64,000 nt of DNA from Streptococcus pneumoniae (lineage in GTDB: Bacteria; Bacillota; Bacilli; Lactobacillales; Streptococcaceae), in NCBI RefSeq assembly GCF_001457635.1, contig NZ_LN831051.1, positions 248,001 through 312,000 on the forward strand, written 5' to 3'. A program made the translations under genes and the position numbers. Positions 7,841 to 17,690 of this stretch are shown here, piece by piece; position 1 is the first letter of the stretch, and each line of letters begins with the position of its first letter. The notes under the pieces were generated by a model. That model made no database searches. It was not told where the DNA came from and saw only the letters and a program-made list of their open reading frames with translations.

Positions 7841-9482
7841 AAAACTAAATATTTGGACAGCCTCCTCTTTCTTCATCTTTCTTACCTATCTTGTCTTTCT
7901 CGTTTATCCTATCGTTACCGTGCTCAAGTAAGCACTTATACATGAAGGATAATTCTCACTAGCTAATTTTGTCACTTTCTTTAGTAAAACCTACTACTCT
8001 GAGACACTAGTCAACAGTTTCAGGGTTTCCATTACCGCTACTGTCACTTCCTTAGTTGTAGGAACCCTATTAGCTTATCTCTTCTCTATGTATGACTTCA
8101 AGGGGAAGAAATTTCTACAAATATTGATTATCATTGCTTCCATGTCAGCTCCTTTCGTAGGAGCCTACTCCTGGATTCTCTTGCTGAGACGAAATGAGGT
8201 CATCACTAAATTTTTGACAAATGCCCTTCATCTTCCAGCTATCGATATTTATGGATTCAAAGGAATTATACTTGTCTTTACACTGCAACTATTCCCACTG
8301 GTATTTCTATATGTTGCTGGAACAATGAACAGTATTGACAATTCTCTACTTGAAGCTGCTGAAAGCATGGGATCCTTCGGATTTAAACCTATCGTAACGG
8401 TTGTTTTACCTCTCCTAGTTCCAACCTTACTAGCAGCCCCTTGCTTGTATTTATGAGAGCATTCTCAGACTTTGGAACGCCTATGTTGATTGGCGAAGGA
8501 TATCGGACTTTCCCTGTCCTGATTTATACCCAATTTATTAGCGAGGTTGGAGGAAATTCTGCTTTTGCAATTATGGCGATTATCATTGCCTTGGCAATTT
8601 TCCTTATCCAAAAACACATTGCAAACCGCTACAGTTTCAGCATGAATCCGCTCCATCCAATTGAGCCTAAAAAAACTACAAAAGGAAAAATGGCTGCCAT
8701 TTATGCAACAGTCTACGGAATTATCTTTATCTCTGTTTTACCTCAAATCTACTTAATTTATACCTCTTTCCTAAAAACATCAGGTATGGTATTTGTTAAA
8801 GGTTATTCTCCAAACAGTTACAAGGTAGCTTTCAATCGTATGGGATCTGCTATTTTCAATACCATTCGTATCCCTTTGATTGCCTTAGTTCTAGTTGTTC
8901 TATTTGCGACATTTATCTCCTACCTAGCCGTTAGAAAACGGAATTTATTTACAAACTTAATTGACAGCCTCAGTATGGTACCTTATATTGTACCAGGAAC
9001 CGTTCTAGGGATTGCCTTCATTTCTTCCTTCAATACTGGTCTATTTGGAAGTGGATTTCTTATGATTACAGGGACTGCTTTCATCTTGATTATGTCTCTA
9101 TCTGTCAGAAGATTACCGTATACTATTCGCTCATCTGTTGCTAGCTTACAACAAATAGCACCAAGTATTGAAGAAGCTGCTGAAAGCTTAGGAAGTAGTC
9201 GTCTCAATACCTTTGCTAAGATTACAACTCCAATGATGCTATCGGGTATTATTTCTGGAGCCATCCTATCTTGGGTCACACTGATTTCAGAACTCTCTAC
9301 TTCTATCCTCTATCCTCCTCTACAATGTCAAAACAAGAACAATGACTGTAGCTATTTATACAGAGGTTCTCAGAGGAAATTACGGTGTAGCCGCAGCCTT
9401 GTCAACTATCCTGACTGTTCTAACAGTAGGTTCCTTGCTCTTGTTTATGAAAATCTCTAAAAGCAATAGCATTACACTTTAG
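7830..9482 (+). pseudogene. ABC transporter permease (fused two-domain iron type), multiply disrupted
   Basis: The reconstructed protein is a two-domain permease of the FbpB type: both halves carry an EAA-like loop (LLEAAESMGSFGFKPI and IEEAAESLGSSRLNTF). Visible lesions: TAA at 7929-7931 (codon 34), a second TAA at 7950-7952, a frameshift near 8436-8442 consistent with loss of one base in a C run, and a second frameshift near 9310-9325 caused by a 7-bp tandem duplication (TCTATCC twice). Correcting the last one gives SILLYNVKTRTMTVAIYTE and ends at TAG 9480-9482. Intact fragments at 8088-8456 and 8441-9460 are remnants, not genes. SD AAAGGAG precedes the ATG at 7830. Confidence 0.88.
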
Positions 9483-9493
9483 TTTTCCACATC

Positions 9494-9529
9494 AAAAACA
9501 GCCGAAAGGAGTACCCTCGGCTGTTTTTT
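9494..9529. terminator. Bidirectional rho-independent terminator
   Basis: Stem ACAGCCGA (9498-9505) with TCGGCTGT (9517-9524), flanked by A5 on the left and T6 on the right. It lies between the convergent ABC operon and the phosphatase gene and can serve both strands. Confidence 0.8.
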
Positions 9530-9584
9530 CTTATCTTGATATTCTTATCAAATCCCTAGCTCATGGCAAGCAAGTCTAGACTGA

Positions 9585-10277
9585 TTAAATAGAGCCTTCT
9601 TCCATCTTCTCACGTCCTAGCTCTCGGTAACTACGGTCACCGACAACTTCAACCCTAAACTGACCGTCCTCATATTCAAGAATCGTCACGCTACCATTAT
9701 CTAGACCATGCGGATGCATGCCATTAATCAGATAAACAATGGTTCCAATAGTCATTCCATGGCTGACAACAAGGGCGTTACCTCCACCTTGATCTTCCAT
9801 TTCTTTTGCAATTATTTCAAAGCCTTCCTTGATTCGGCCACTGAGTTTTTCCCAACCTTCAGCCCAACCAGCTGTATCGACCTCTACCAAGCCCTCAGCC
9901 AGTTCAGCATAAGACAATTGGTGAACGTGGTCCACATTAAAGATACGAGGAATAATGCCCATGAAAAGATCGCCATCATAGGCTCCATCAAAACTACCGA
10001 AACACCATTCTCTGATACGCTTGTCCATGCGATAAGGGATTTTCCCCTGCAAGCCAAGTTCTTCAAGTATAATTCCCATGGTCTGAATGGTACGACCAGA
10101 ATCACTCGAATAAGCGCGCTCAAACTGTAGATCAGATTCTCGCAAACCGATTCCTAACTCTTGAATCCCTCGTTCACCTTCAGCAGTTAAGGGAGTATCG
10201 CTCCAACCTTGCGCGCGACCAATCGTGTTAAACATGGTCTTGCCATGACGTACCAAATACAATCGTACTTTTACCAT
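9585..10277 (-). CDS. Histidine phosphatase superfamily protein (phosphoglycerate mutase-like)
   Basis: 230 aa. The catalytic LVRHGKT motif has the phosphorylated His11, and the second active-site histidine is in ALVVSHGMTIGT near residue 170. The family covers cofactor-dependent mutases, phosphatases and cobalamin-pathway phosphatases; streptococcal proteins of this size are generally called phosphoglycerate mutase family, but glycolytic mutase is usually a separate gene. The start MVKVRLYL at 10275-10277 has GGAGG seven bases upstream; an upstream extension of 19 codons crosses the promoter and is not used. It ends at the shared terminator and is apparently monocistronic. Confidence 0.85.
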   Translation of the reverse strand: MVKVRLYLVRHGKTMFNTIGRAQGWSDTPLTAEGERGIQELGIGLRESDLQFERAYSSDSGRTIQTMGIILEELGLQGKIPYRMDKRIREWCFGSFDGAYDGDLFMGIIPRIFNVDHVHQLSYAELAEGLVEVDTAGWAEGWEKLSGRIKEGFEIIAKEMEDQGGGNALVVSHGMTIGTIVYLINGMHPHGLDNGSVTILEYEDGQFRVEVVGDRSYRELGREKMEEGSI

Positions 10278-10299
10278 TTTCCGTCCTCCGTTTGCTTCT

Positions 10300-10308
10300 A
10301 TTATATCA
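10300..10308 (-). promoter_or_regulatory. Extended -10 promoter of the histidine phosphatase gene
   Basis: Minus strand TGATATAAT, a TGn-TATAAT extended -10 as is common in pneumococcus. No good -35 is visible. The leader would be about 15-20 nt, with the GGAGG site in it. Confidence 0.55.
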
Positions 10309-10360
10309 TGAATGATAAAATAAAAGCCACCCATACAGGCGACTTTTGAAGGAGATTATT

Positions 10361-10497
10361 ATGAAAAAGTTTAGGAGTTCATTAAATAAAGATATTAGAT
10401 GAAAATCAAATTCAAACTAATTCAGTGTTATCTGTTTCAAATAATATTAGGAGGTCTTTATTTAATGATTATAGTATACACATCTAATCTTAAATAG
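10361..10497 (+). other. Possible decayed small-peptide locus
   Basis: Two tiny reading frames each have a strong ribosome site: 10361-10402 (13 codons, MKKFRSSLNKDIR, after GAAGGAG) and 10465-10497 (10 codons, after AGGAGG). Between them the +1 frame stays open and reads DENQIQTNSVLSVSNN and onward to a TAA near 10490. One frameshift would join it to the first peptide, giving about 42 residues. An extended -10 (TGATAAAAT, 10313-10321) lies upstream. I recognise no family. It may be a broken peptide gene or chance. Confidence 0.3.
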
Positions 10498-10520
10498 AAC
10501 TTAAAATTTCTCCTATTTTC

Positions 10521-11858
10521 TTAATTTTTAAAACTATGAATTGGTGCTGGGATTTGTCCACCGCGAGAGATGAAGTCGACAGACGAAGCCCCATTAACCT
10601 TCATAACGGGTGCAGTTCCTAATAGACCACCAAACTCAATCATATCGCCTTCTCTTCCTTTGGGAATGATACGAACAGCTGTTGTTTTCATGTTGATAAC
10701 ACCGATTGCTGCTTCATCCGCAATCATAGCCGCAATAGTTTCAGCAGGCGTATCTTCTGGGATGGCAATCATATCCAATCCAACAGAACAGATAGCCGTC
10801 ATAGCTTCTAGTTTTTCTAAATTAAGAGAGCCATTTTGCACTGCAGCAATCATTCCTTCATCCTCAGAAACAGGGATAAAGGCACCAGATAGACCACCGA
10901 CCTGGTTACAGGCCATCACTCCACCCTTTTTAACTTGGTCGTTCAAGAGGGCCAAGGCAGCTGTCGTTCCATGCGTGCCAACTGTTTCTAGCCCCATTTC
11001 CTCAAGGACACGTGCCACAGAGTCTCCAACCGCAGGGGTTGGTGCCAAACTCAAGTCCACAATACCAAACTCCACACCCAGTCTCTCACTGGCCATTTGA
11101 CCAACCAATTGACCGATACGAGTGATTTTAAAGGCAGTTTTCTTAACTGTTTCGGCTACTACATCAAAGCTCTGTCCACGAACTTTTTCCAAAGCACGTT
11201 TCACAACACCAGGACCAGAAACTCCGACATTGATGATAACATCTGCTTCCCCAACACCATGAAAGGCACCCGCCATAAATGGATTGTCCTCAACAGCATT
11301 AGCGAATACAACCAACTTGGCCACTCCCATATCTGAAAGATTTGCTGTTTCCTTGATAATTCGTCCCATATCTGCCACAGCCGTCATATTAATACCAGAC
11401 TTGGTTGAGCCGATATTGACTGACGAGCAGACCTTATCCGTCTCAGCCAAAGCGCGAGGAATGGAATTGATGAGAATCTCATCTCCCTTTTGATAACCTT
11501 TTTGTACTAAGGCAGAAAAACCACCAATAAAGTCCACACCAATCTCTTTCGCAGCCTTATCAAGCGCTTTTGCCAGAACCACGTAGTCCGTCGCATCTGT
11601 CGCTGCCCCAATCAGAGAAATAGGTGTCACCGATACACGCTTATTAACGATAGGAATTCCCAACTCAGCCGCAATTTCATCACCAACAGCTACTAAATTA
11701 GCCGCCTTTGTCGTAATTTTTTGATAGATTTTCTCCGCAGCACAATTGATATCTGGATCGATACAGTCCAAAAGAGAAATCCCCATGGTAATGGTTCTAA
11801 TATCGAAGTTTTGCTCCTCAATCATGGCGATGGTTTCAGTAACTTGTCTAATATCCAT
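10521..11858 (-). CDS. DUF711 / UPF0210 family protein
   Basis: 445 aa, full length for the UPF0210 (PFL2-annotated) family. Features are the N-terminal [13 protein letters not shown], a glycine-rich [23 protein letters not shown] segment near residue 215, and the C-terminal [13 protein letters not shown]. Despite old names linking it to formate-lyase, the family has no glycyl radical motif and its function is unknown. AGGAGG lies before the ATG. It begins 9 bp after the ACT-domain gene; the pairing of these two genes is widely conserved in Firmicutes and suggests a joint role, probably ligand-controlled. Confidence 0.85.
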   Translation of the reverse strand: MDIRQVTETIAMIEEQNFDIRTITMGISLLDCIDPDINCAAEKIYQKITTKAANLVAVGDEIAAELGIPIVNKRVSVTPISLIGAATDATDYVVLAKALDKAAKEIGVDFIGGFSALVQKGYQKGDEILINSIPRALAETDKVCSSVNIGSTKSGINMTAVADMGRIIKETANLSDMGVAKLVVFANAVEDNPFMAGAFHGVGEADVIINVGVSGPGVVKRALEKVRGQSFDVVAETVKKTAFKITRIGQLVGQMASERLGVEFGIVDLSLAPTPAVGDSVARVLEEMGLETVGTHGTTAALALLNDQVKKGGVMACNQVGGLSGAFIPVSEDEGMIAAVQNGSLNLEKLEAMTAICSVGLDMIAIPEDTPAETIAAMIADEAAIGVINMKTTAVRIIPKGREGDMIEFGGLLGTAPVMKVNGASSVDFISRGGQIPAPIHSFKN

Positions 11859-11867
11859 GATGACCTC

Positions 11868-12134
11868 CTAGATATTATACATAGCTTCGAAAATCGCTGC
11901 ACTCTGAATATTGATTTTTACATTCAAAGTTTGCCCAAAAGCTTCAAATTCATTACGAAGATAGGTAAAATCTTGCTTTTCATCACTAGATACAACAGCC
12001 ATCATCGTAAAATATTCATCTAAGACAGTTTGAGAGATATCGTCAATATTCAATCCTAATTCTGCAATTTTACCAGAAACACCTGCAACAATTCCAGATT
12101 TATCTTTACCAACAACAGTTATAATGGCTTTCAT
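11868..12134 (-). CDS. ACT-domain protein (UPF0237 family)
   Basis: 88 aa, a single ACT domain (MKAIITVVGKDKSGIVAGVSG...LNIDDISQTVLDEYFTMMAVV), similar in size to UPF0237 members. ACT domains bind small ligands, often amino acids, and control a partner. The partner is plausibly the adjacent DUF711 protein. I use the ATG at 12132-12134, behind GGAG; a 31-codon upstream extension covers the promoter region and is lysine/tyrosine rich and unconserved-looking. Confidence 0.85.
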   Translation of the reverse strand: MKAIITVVGKDKSGIVAGVSGKIAELGLNIDDISQTVLDEYFTMMAVVSSDEKQDFTYLRNEFEAFGQTLNVKINIQSAAIFEAMYNI

Positions 12135-12196
12135 AAGTAAACTCCAATTCTTCTTAAAATAAGAAACCTTAACATTAAACAGGATTCTTTTCAAAT

Positions 12197-12205
12197 AGTA
12201 TAGCA
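12197..12205 (-). promoter_or_regulatory. Extended -10 promoter for the ACT-DUF711 operon
   Basis: Minus strand TGCTATACT, an extended -10 about 60 bp before the ACT start. It directly follows the terminator of the ribosomal cluster. Confidence 0.5.
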
Positions 12206-12224
12206 TAATTCTAACGAAAATACT

Positions 12225-12282
12225 CAAAAACGCCTGCTTACGAAGTTGTTCTTAAGAAAAAAACAATTTCGTAAACAAGCGT
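12225..12282 (-). terminator. Terminator of the ribosomal protein cluster
   Basis: On the minus strand, ACGCTTGTTTACGAAATTGTT pairs with AACAACTTCGTAAGCAGGCGT (21 bp with a few G-U or mismatched positions), followed by TTTTTG. It is the first U-tailed hairpin after rplQ. Confidence 0.75.
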
Positions 12283-12310
12283 CTACTATCCCAACTTATG
12301 ATGAGTGTTC

Positions 12311-12334
12311 CCGCTAGGACCGAAATCCTAGCGG
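12311..12334 (-). other. Stable hairpin downstream of rplQ
   Basis: CCGCTAGGA (12311-12319) and TCCTAGCGG (12326-12334) form a perfect 9-bp stem with a 6-nt loop. There is no U tract, so it is more likely a 3-prime stability element or a folded part of the trailer than a terminator. It lies between rplQ and the U-tailed terminator. Confidence 0.55.
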
Positions 12335-12398
12335 TAGACCAGAGCTAGACTAAGAGCACAAGACTCCATCATCATAACACTCAACAAAATTGATGATT

Positions 12399-12785
12399 TT
12401 ATACTAATTCGATGATCGCCATTGGCGCTGCATCACCACGACGTGGTTCAGTTTTAAGGATACGAGTGTATCCACCGTTACGTTCAGCATAACGAGGTGC
12501 GATTTCTGAGAACAATTTTTGAAGTGCTGTAGTAGAAGTGTACTTATCAGTTGCTTCATCATAGTTTTCAGATGCGATTTCATTACGTACGAAAGCAGCT
12601 GCTTGACGACGTGCATGCAAATCACCACGTTTACCTAGAGTAATCATTTTTTCAACAGTTTTACGGATTTCTTTAGCACGAGCTTCAGTTGTCACGATTG
12701 ATTCGTTGATCAAAAGGTCAGTTGTCAAATCGCGAAGCATTGCTTTACGTTGTGAGCTAGTGCGTCCTAGTTTACGGTAAGCCAT
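12399..12785 (-). CDS. rplQ: 50S ribosomal protein L17
   Basis: 128 aa, bL17, placed near the polypeptide exit tunnel. It starts [20 protein letters not shown], the diagnostic N-terminus, behind AAAGGAGG. Last gene of the S10-spc-alpha cluster, 11 bp after rpoA, and followed by the cluster terminator. Length is normal for streptococci. Confidence 0.97.
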   Translation of the reverse strand: MAYRKLGRTSSQRKAMLRDLTTDLLINESIVTTEARAKEIRKTVEKMITLGKRGDLHARRQAAAFVRNEIASENYDEATDKYTSTTALQKLFSEIAPRYAERNGGYTRILKTEPRRGDAAPMAIIELV

Positions 12786-12796
12786 GTATTCCTCCT

Positions 12797-13732
12797 TTAT
12801 TTATCTTTTAATCCAAGACCCAAATCAATGAGTTTGAGTTTCACTTCTTCCAAACTCTTGCGTCCAAGATTTCGTACTTTCATCATCTCTGCTTCAGATT
12901 TTTCTGTCAAATCATGCACAGTATTGATACCGGCACGTTTTAAACAGTTGTATGAACGCACAGACAAGTCCAGTTCCTCAATCGTACGATCTAAAATACG
13001 GTCGTCAGATTCAGTATCAGCTTCTTTCATCACTTCAGTTGACTTAGCAATCTCAGTAAGATTTGTAAACAAATCAAGATGTTCTGTCAAAATACGTGCT
13101 GAAAGCCCTAAAGCATCTTCTGGAATAATTGTTCCATTTGTCAAGATTTCAAGGGTTAATTTGTCGAAACCATCATTGCTACCTACACGAGCAGGTTCCA
13201 CTTGATAGTTGACTTTTGTAACTGGTGTATAAATAGAATCTACAGCAAGTGTTCCAACTGGTGCATTATCCTTTTTATTTTCATCAGCAGGTACATATCC
13301 ACGACCACTGTTAACAGTCATAGTCGCTTTTAGAGAAGAACCTTCACCGATTGTAAAGAGATAATGATCTGGATTTACAATTTCAATATCGCTATCTGTC
13401 AAAATGTCACCAGCTGTTACTTCAGCAGGACCTTCAACATCCAGTTCGATGATTTTTTCGTCTTCAACGTACGATTTCACTGCAATTCCTTTAATGTTCA
13501 GAATGATTTGCATCACGTCTTCACGAACACCTGGAACTGTGTCAAACTCATGTAACACACCATCAATGTTGATAGATGTCACAGCTGCTCCTGGTAGAGA
13601 AGCTAGAAGTACACGACGAAGAGAGTTACCAAGAGTTGTACCGTAGCCACGTTCAAGTGGTTCGATTACAAACTTGCCATAATCTTTATTTTCATCAATT
13701 TTTGTTATATTTGGTTTTTCAAACTCGATCAT
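12797..13732 (-). CDS. rpoA: RNA polymerase alpha subunit
   Basis: 311 aa. The N-terminal dimerisation domain (residues 1-230, with [22 protein letters not shown]) assembles beta and beta-prime. After a short linker, the C-terminal domain (about 240-311, [23 protein letters not shown] and [15 protein letters not shown]) binds UP-element DNA and activators, and also Spx, which is encoded at 38940. Co-transcribed between rpsK and rplQ. AGAGGGAG precedes the ATG. Confidence 0.98.
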
Positions 13733-13774
13733 TTAGTTACTCCCTCTTAAACGAAAAGCAGTGTAATGCGATGA

Positions 13775-14158
13775 TTATACACGGCGACGTTTTGGAGGAC
13801 GAGCACCATTGTGTGGCACTGGAGTCACATCACGAATTGCTGTTACTTCAAGACCAGCGGCAGCAAGCGCACGAATAGCTGACTCACGACCAGAACCTGG
13901 ACCTTTTACAGTAACTTCAACTGATTTAAGACCGTGTTCTTGTGCAGATTTAGCAGCAGCTTCAGAAGCCATTTGAGCAGCGAATGGTGTAGATTTACGA
14001 GAACCTTTGAAACCAAGAGCACCAGCTGATGACCAAGCAATTGCATTACCATGCACATCAGTAATCATAACAATAGTGTTATTAAATGTAGCGTGAATAT
14101 GAGCAATACCAGATTCGATATTCTTTTTCACACGACGTTTACGTGTTGGTTTAGCCAA
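13775..14158 (-). CDS. rpsK: 30S ribosomal protein S11
   Basis: 127 aa, uS11 of the 30S platform, with the conserved basic C-terminus [12 protein letters not shown]. The start codon is TTG (14156-14158), 7 bp behind AGGAGGT; no ATG alternative gives a sensible N-terminus ([10 protein letters not shown] when decoded). It lies 17 bp after rpsM. Confidence 0.97.
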
Positions 14159-14175
14159 GACTTTTACCTCCTATA

Positions 14176-14541
14176 TTATTTTTTCTTACCAGCAATCGCA
14201 ACAGCTTTACCTTTACGAGTGCGGGCGTTGTTTTTAGTGTTTTGTCCACGGACAGGAAGTCCACGACGGTGACGGATACCACGGTATGAACCGATTTCCA
14301 TCAAACGTTTGATGTTCAAGTTTACTTCACGACGAAGGTCACCTTCAACTTTGATTGCATCCACTTCACGACGGATAGCATCTTCTTGATCTGATGTAAG
14401 ATCACGTACACGAACATCTTCTGAGATTCCAGCAGCAGCCAAAATTTTCTTAGATGTTGCAAGTCCGATACCATAAACATAAGTCAATGAGATTACTACG
14501 CGTTTGTCATTTGGAATATCAACTCCAGCAATACGAGCCAT
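14176..14541 (-). CDS. rpsM: 30S ribosomal protein S13
   Basis: 121 aa, uS13 of the 30S head, making bridges to the 50S subunit and the P-site tRNA. N-terminus [19 protein letters not shown] and the C-terminal [19 protein letters not shown] are diagnostic. ATG start behind GGAG. 17 bp after rpmJ. Confidence 0.97.
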
Positions 14542-14558
14542 GTTTTCTCCTTTCTATC

Positions 14559-14675
14559 TTATCCTTGACGTTGTTTGTGTTTTGGATTTGCTGGGCAAAT
14601 TACCATAACACGACCATTACGACGAATAACTTTACAGTATTCGCAAATTGGTTTGACCGATGGTCTTACTTTCAT
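14559..14675 (-). CDS. rpmJ: 50S ribosomal protein L36
   Basis: 38 aa, bL36: [16 protein letters not shown], with the zinc ligands CxxC, a third cysteine in VMVICPANP and a histidine in PKHKQ. This is the zinc-binding (C+) form. It lies between infA and rpsM, with GGAGG before the ATG at 14673-14675. Confidence 0.96.
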
Positions 14676-14699
14676 TTCTTATCCCTCCAAGTTTTTCGA

Positions 14700-14918
14700 T
14701 TATTTAAAGCGGTAAGTGATACGTCCACGTGTCAAGTCATATGGACTCATTTCGACAGTAACACGATCTCCCGCTAAAATACGAATATAGTTTTTACGAA
14801 TTTTACCAGAAACTGTTGCTAAAATCTGATGTCCATTTTCAAGTTCAACCGTAAACATTGCATTCGGCATTGTATCAACTACTTTGCCTTCAACTTCAAT
14901 CACATCGTCTTTTGCCAC
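14700..14918 (-). CDS. infA: Translation initiation factor IF-1
   Basis: 72 aa, one OB-fold domain ([21 protein letters not shown] to GRITYRFK), the standard IF-1 size. It binds the 30S A site during initiation. The start codon is GTG (14916-14918) behind GGAGGTG; a longer frame upstream adds 18 unconserved residues and overlaps the leader. A strong promoter lies at 14992-15020, so infA begins a secondary transcription unit. Confidence 0.96.
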   Translation of the reverse strand: MAKDDVIEVEGKVVDTMPNAMFTVELENGHQILATVSGKIRKNYIRILAGDRVTVEMSPYDLTRGRITYRFK

Positions 14919-14991
14919 GCAAAAGCACCTCCATAAATTTCGATTCGATGCCTCTAGACACAGAGACAACAATTATAAGTCAGACTATCTC

Positions 14992-15020
14992 AGTATAACA
15001 TTTGTAGCAGATTTTTGCAA
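14992..15020 (-). promoter_or_regulatory. Internal promoter before infA (alpha-operon genes)
   Basis: Minus strand TTGCAA (15015-15020), 17-bp spacer, TATACT (14992-14997). It gives infA-rpmJ-rpsM-rpsK-rpoA-rplQ a start independent of the S10 promoter. The leader to the GTG start is about 67 nt. Confidence 0.7.
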
Positions 15021-15034
15021 GTGCGAAAAACGCT

Positions 15035-15673
15035 TTATTTCAAATTTGTCAATACTTTTTCAATATCTGAGAAGACATCATTGATATCTTGATTACCTTC
15101 GATGTCATGAACCAAACCTTTGGCACGGTAGTGAGCAATGATTGGTTCTCCTTGAGCAATATTAACATCCAAACGACGTTTTACTGTCTCAGGCTTATCA
15201 TCTTCACGTTGGTAGTAATCTTCTTCTTTATAGTCAACTGGTGGGTTAAAGACCTTGTGGAAAGTTTCTCCAGTTACGCGGTGGATGATACGGCCACTCA
15301 AACGTTCCAAGAGGCTGTCAGGGTTCACTTCAATATTGATAATACCTTCTAGTTCAATGCCAAGTTCAGCCAATGTTTTGTCCAAGGCATGAGCTTGTTC
15401 AATTGTACGTGGGTAACCATCCAATAAGAATCCTGTTTCTTTAATATCATCTTGTGAAAGGCGTTCTTTTACGATTCCATTTGTAACTTCGTCAGGAACC
15501 AATTCACCCTTGTCAATATATGACTTAGCAAGAACACCCATTTCAGTTTGATTTGCCATTGCAGCGCGGAACATATCACCTGTTGAGATATGTGCAACAT
15601 GGAATTGTTCTACGATTTTTGCTGCTTGAGTTCCCTTACCTGCACCAGGTAAGCCCATAATCAAAAGATTCAT
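15035..15673 (-). CDS. adk: Adenylate kinase
   Basis: 212 aa; catalyses ATP + AMP to 2 ADP in the cytoplasm. P-loop [10 protein letters not shown] near residue 7, AMP-site [11 protein letters not shown] segment [19 protein letters not shown]. The LID has no zinc cysteines, so it is the non-zinc type (in many Gram-positives four cysteines are present). Located between secY and infA as in most Firmicutes. AAGGAGAT before the ATG. Confidence 0.97.
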
Positions 15674-15797
15674 GATTTGATCTCCTTATTTTATTTTTAA
15701 ATAGAAGCAAAAAGTCTTTTCACCCCTATTTAAAAACAAAATAGAAGAGGGGAGATCCAACTCTTACAAATGTCAGAGTTTAAACCTCCACTCCCTC

Positions 15798-15822
15798 AGT
15801 ATTTACTGATTCAGTAAATACT
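15798..15822 (-). other. Hairpin between secY and adk
   Basis: AGTATTTACTGA-T-TCAGTAAATACT is a near-perfect palindrome of 25 bp, directly after the secY stop (15824). On the transcript no U tract follows, so full termination is unlikely; it may protect or process the mRNA between secY and adk. The rest of the 150-bp gap holds AAATAG/CTATTT repeats that can also pair. Confidence 0.55.
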
Positions 15823-15823
15823 T

Positions 15824-17134
15824 TTATTCTGTTCTGTCCATGAAACCAACATACTTACGTTTCAATAGGTAACCTTCCAATTGCTTGATTCCTTCGATAC
15901 CTGTAGAGATAATGATCAAGAGACTTGTTCCACCAAAGGCAACAACATCAGAAAGACCAAATACATCTTTAGCTGCAATCGGTAAAATGGAAATCACACC
16001 AAGGAAGAGGGAACCAACAGTTGCAAGACGACGAAGAAGTTTAGACATATATTCTTCTGTACCTTTACCAGGACGAACTCCATGGATATAGGCACCACTC
16101 TTTTGTAGGCTCTCTGCTGCTTTTTCAGGATTAATCTGTACAAACGTATAGAAGAATGTAAAGAGAATAATCAACAAAGCATACATGGCAATACCAGTTG
16201 GAGAAGTAGTTGCCAACATCTCTTGTGCTACCCTTACCCAAGCCCAATCATGACCTGTGGCACTCAAAAACTGAAGAATAGCCGCAGGCGCTGCAGTAAT
16301 CGAACTGGCAAAGATAACAGGGATAACTCCAGCAGGGTTTACCTTTAACGGAAGGTAAGAGCTAGATGGAGCACCTTGTGCAACCTTAGTATATTGGATT
16401 GGAATTTTGTATTCTGCTTGTTGAACATAAGTTGTAAAGTAAATAATCAACAATACAGTAATAATCAAAATGATTACGAAAATGATAGATGAAGTGATAC
16501 GGCTACTTGGGACGTTCACAAAGTAGTCCACATAGATGCCCTGAATCATCTCTGGAATTGAGGAAACAATCCCGGCAAAGATAATCATGGAAACACCGTT
16601 TCCGTATCCCTTATCTGTAATTTGCTCACCCAACCAAGTGACAATCATACTACCAGCTGTTAAGATGATACCAATCGTCAGAAAAACTTGTGGAGTTAAA
16701 GCAGTTTTAATCAATTGAGCTCCAGCCAAGGTATTAAAACCAGCTGTAATCCCGATAGATTGCACAAAAGCGAGAACTAGAGCAATATAACGAGTAGCTT
16801 GATTCAATTTTCTTCGACCTACTTCCCCTTGTTTACCCCACTCTACAAACTTGGGTAAAATATCCATTTGCAAGAGTTGGACAACAATAGAAGCGGTGAT
16901 ATAGGGACTAACTCCTAGGGCAAAAATCGAAAAGTTTTTTAGGGCATTCCCCGACACCAAGCTCAACATGTTTAAGAAGGATAATCCACTTAAAGCATTC
17001 AAGCTATTGGCATTCACACCAGGAACTGTAATGCTAGTTCCGATACGAAAGACCAAAACGATAAAAATTGTAAATAAAATTTTTGATCGAACCTGCTTGA
17101 CTTTAAGAGCTTCTCTTAATAATTTAAAAAACAT
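15824..17134 (-). CDS. secY: Preprotein translocase subunit SecY
   Basis: 436 aa, the channel-forming subunit of the Sec translocon. Ten predicted membrane helices. Recognisable segments are GVSPYITASIVVQLLQMDILP (helix 2 region) and GGTSLLIIISTGIEGIKQL near the C-terminus. GAGGTG precedes the ATG, 12 bp after rplO. Normal length. Confidence 0.98.
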   Translation of the reverse strand: MFFKLLREALKVKQVRSKILFTIFIVLVFRIGTSITVPGVNANSLNALSGLSFLNMLSLVSGNALKNFSIFALGVSPYITASIVVQLLQMDILPKFVEWGKQGEVGRRKLNQATRYIALVLAFVQSIGITAGFNTLAGAQLIKTALTPQVFLTIGIILTAGSMIVTWLGEQITDKGYGNGVSMIIFAGIVSSIPEMIQGIYVDYFVNVPSSRITSSIIFVIILIITVLLIIYFTTYVQQAEYKIPIQYTKVAQGAPSSSYLPLKVNPAGVIPVIFASSITAAPAAILQFLSATGHDWAWVRVAQEMLATTSPTGIAMYALLIILFTFFYTFVQINPEKAAESLQKSGAYIHGVRPGKGTEEYMSKLLRRLATVGSLFLGVISILPIAAKDVFGLSDVVAFGGTSLLIIISTGIEGIKQLEGYLLKRKYVGFMDRTE

Positions 17135-17146
17135 AGGTCACCTCTC

Positions 17147-17587
17147 TTAGATGACTTCTACTGAACCACCTTTAGCAGTGATAGCTTCTTCAGCTGATTT
17201 AGAGAATTTAGCTGCTTTCACAGTCAATTTCTTAGTCAACTCACCGTTACCAAGAATTTTAATACCTGACTTTTCAGCTTTAACAATTCCTGCTTCGATA
17301 AGAACAACTGGAGTTACTTCAGCACCATCTTCAAAGACGTTCAATTGGTCAAGGTTCACAATTGCGTATTCTTTAGCGTTGATGTTAGTGAATCCACGTT
17401 TTGGAAGACGACGGAACAATGGAGTTTGTCCACCTTCAAAACCAAGGCGAACTCCGCCACCGCTACGAGCTTTTTGACCTTTTTGACCACGACCAGATGT
17501 TTTACCGTTACCTGATGAAGTACCACGACCAACGCGGTTACGTACTTTACGAGAACCTTCTGCAGGTTTCAATTCATGAAGTTTCAT
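17147..17587 (-). CDS. rplO: 50S ribosomal protein L15
   Basis: 146 aa, uL15, with a glycine/arginine-rich N-terminal extension ([20 protein letters not shown], then [19 protein letters not shown]) that threads into 23S rRNA. ATG start. The gap to rpmD is 144 bp and holds a strong hairpin. Confidence 0.97.
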   Translation of the reverse strand: MKLHELKPAEGSRKVRNRVGRGTSSGNGKTSGRGQKGQKARSGGGVRLGFEGGQTPLFRRLPKRGFTNINAKEYAIVNLDQLNVFEDGAEVTPVVLIEAGIVKAEKSGIKILGNGELTKKLTVKAAKFSKSAEEAITAKGGSVEVI

Positions 17588-17690
17588 TTTTATTTTCTCC
17601 TCTTTTGTAAAATGCTAGCGCCGATAAGGGAGAAAAGGTTGTCTCCCCCATCAACTCGCCTATACGATGTCATCATAGATGACTATATCT

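Noticed and set aside
8441-9460. A separate permease gene starting at 8441
   Set aside because: It begins mid-domain with a TTG, without a ribosome site, and continues the upstream frame after a one-base shift. It is part of the permease pseudogene.
9708-10130. Open frame of 140 codons on the plus strand opposite the histidine phosphatase gene
   Set aside because: No ribosome site, no recognisable protein, and the opposite frame carries clear catalytic motifs. It is a shadow of the real gene.
14780-14787. TACGAATA, an exact competence (SigX) box sequence, on the plus strand
   Set aside because: It lies inside infA, antisense to it, encoding part of a conserved YIRIL segment; no gene on the plus strand follows.
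14919-14972. Longer infA with an 18-residue N-terminal extension
   Set aside because: The extension is unlike IF-1 and overlaps the leader. GTG at 14916-14918 with GGAGGTG gives the standard 72-aa protein.
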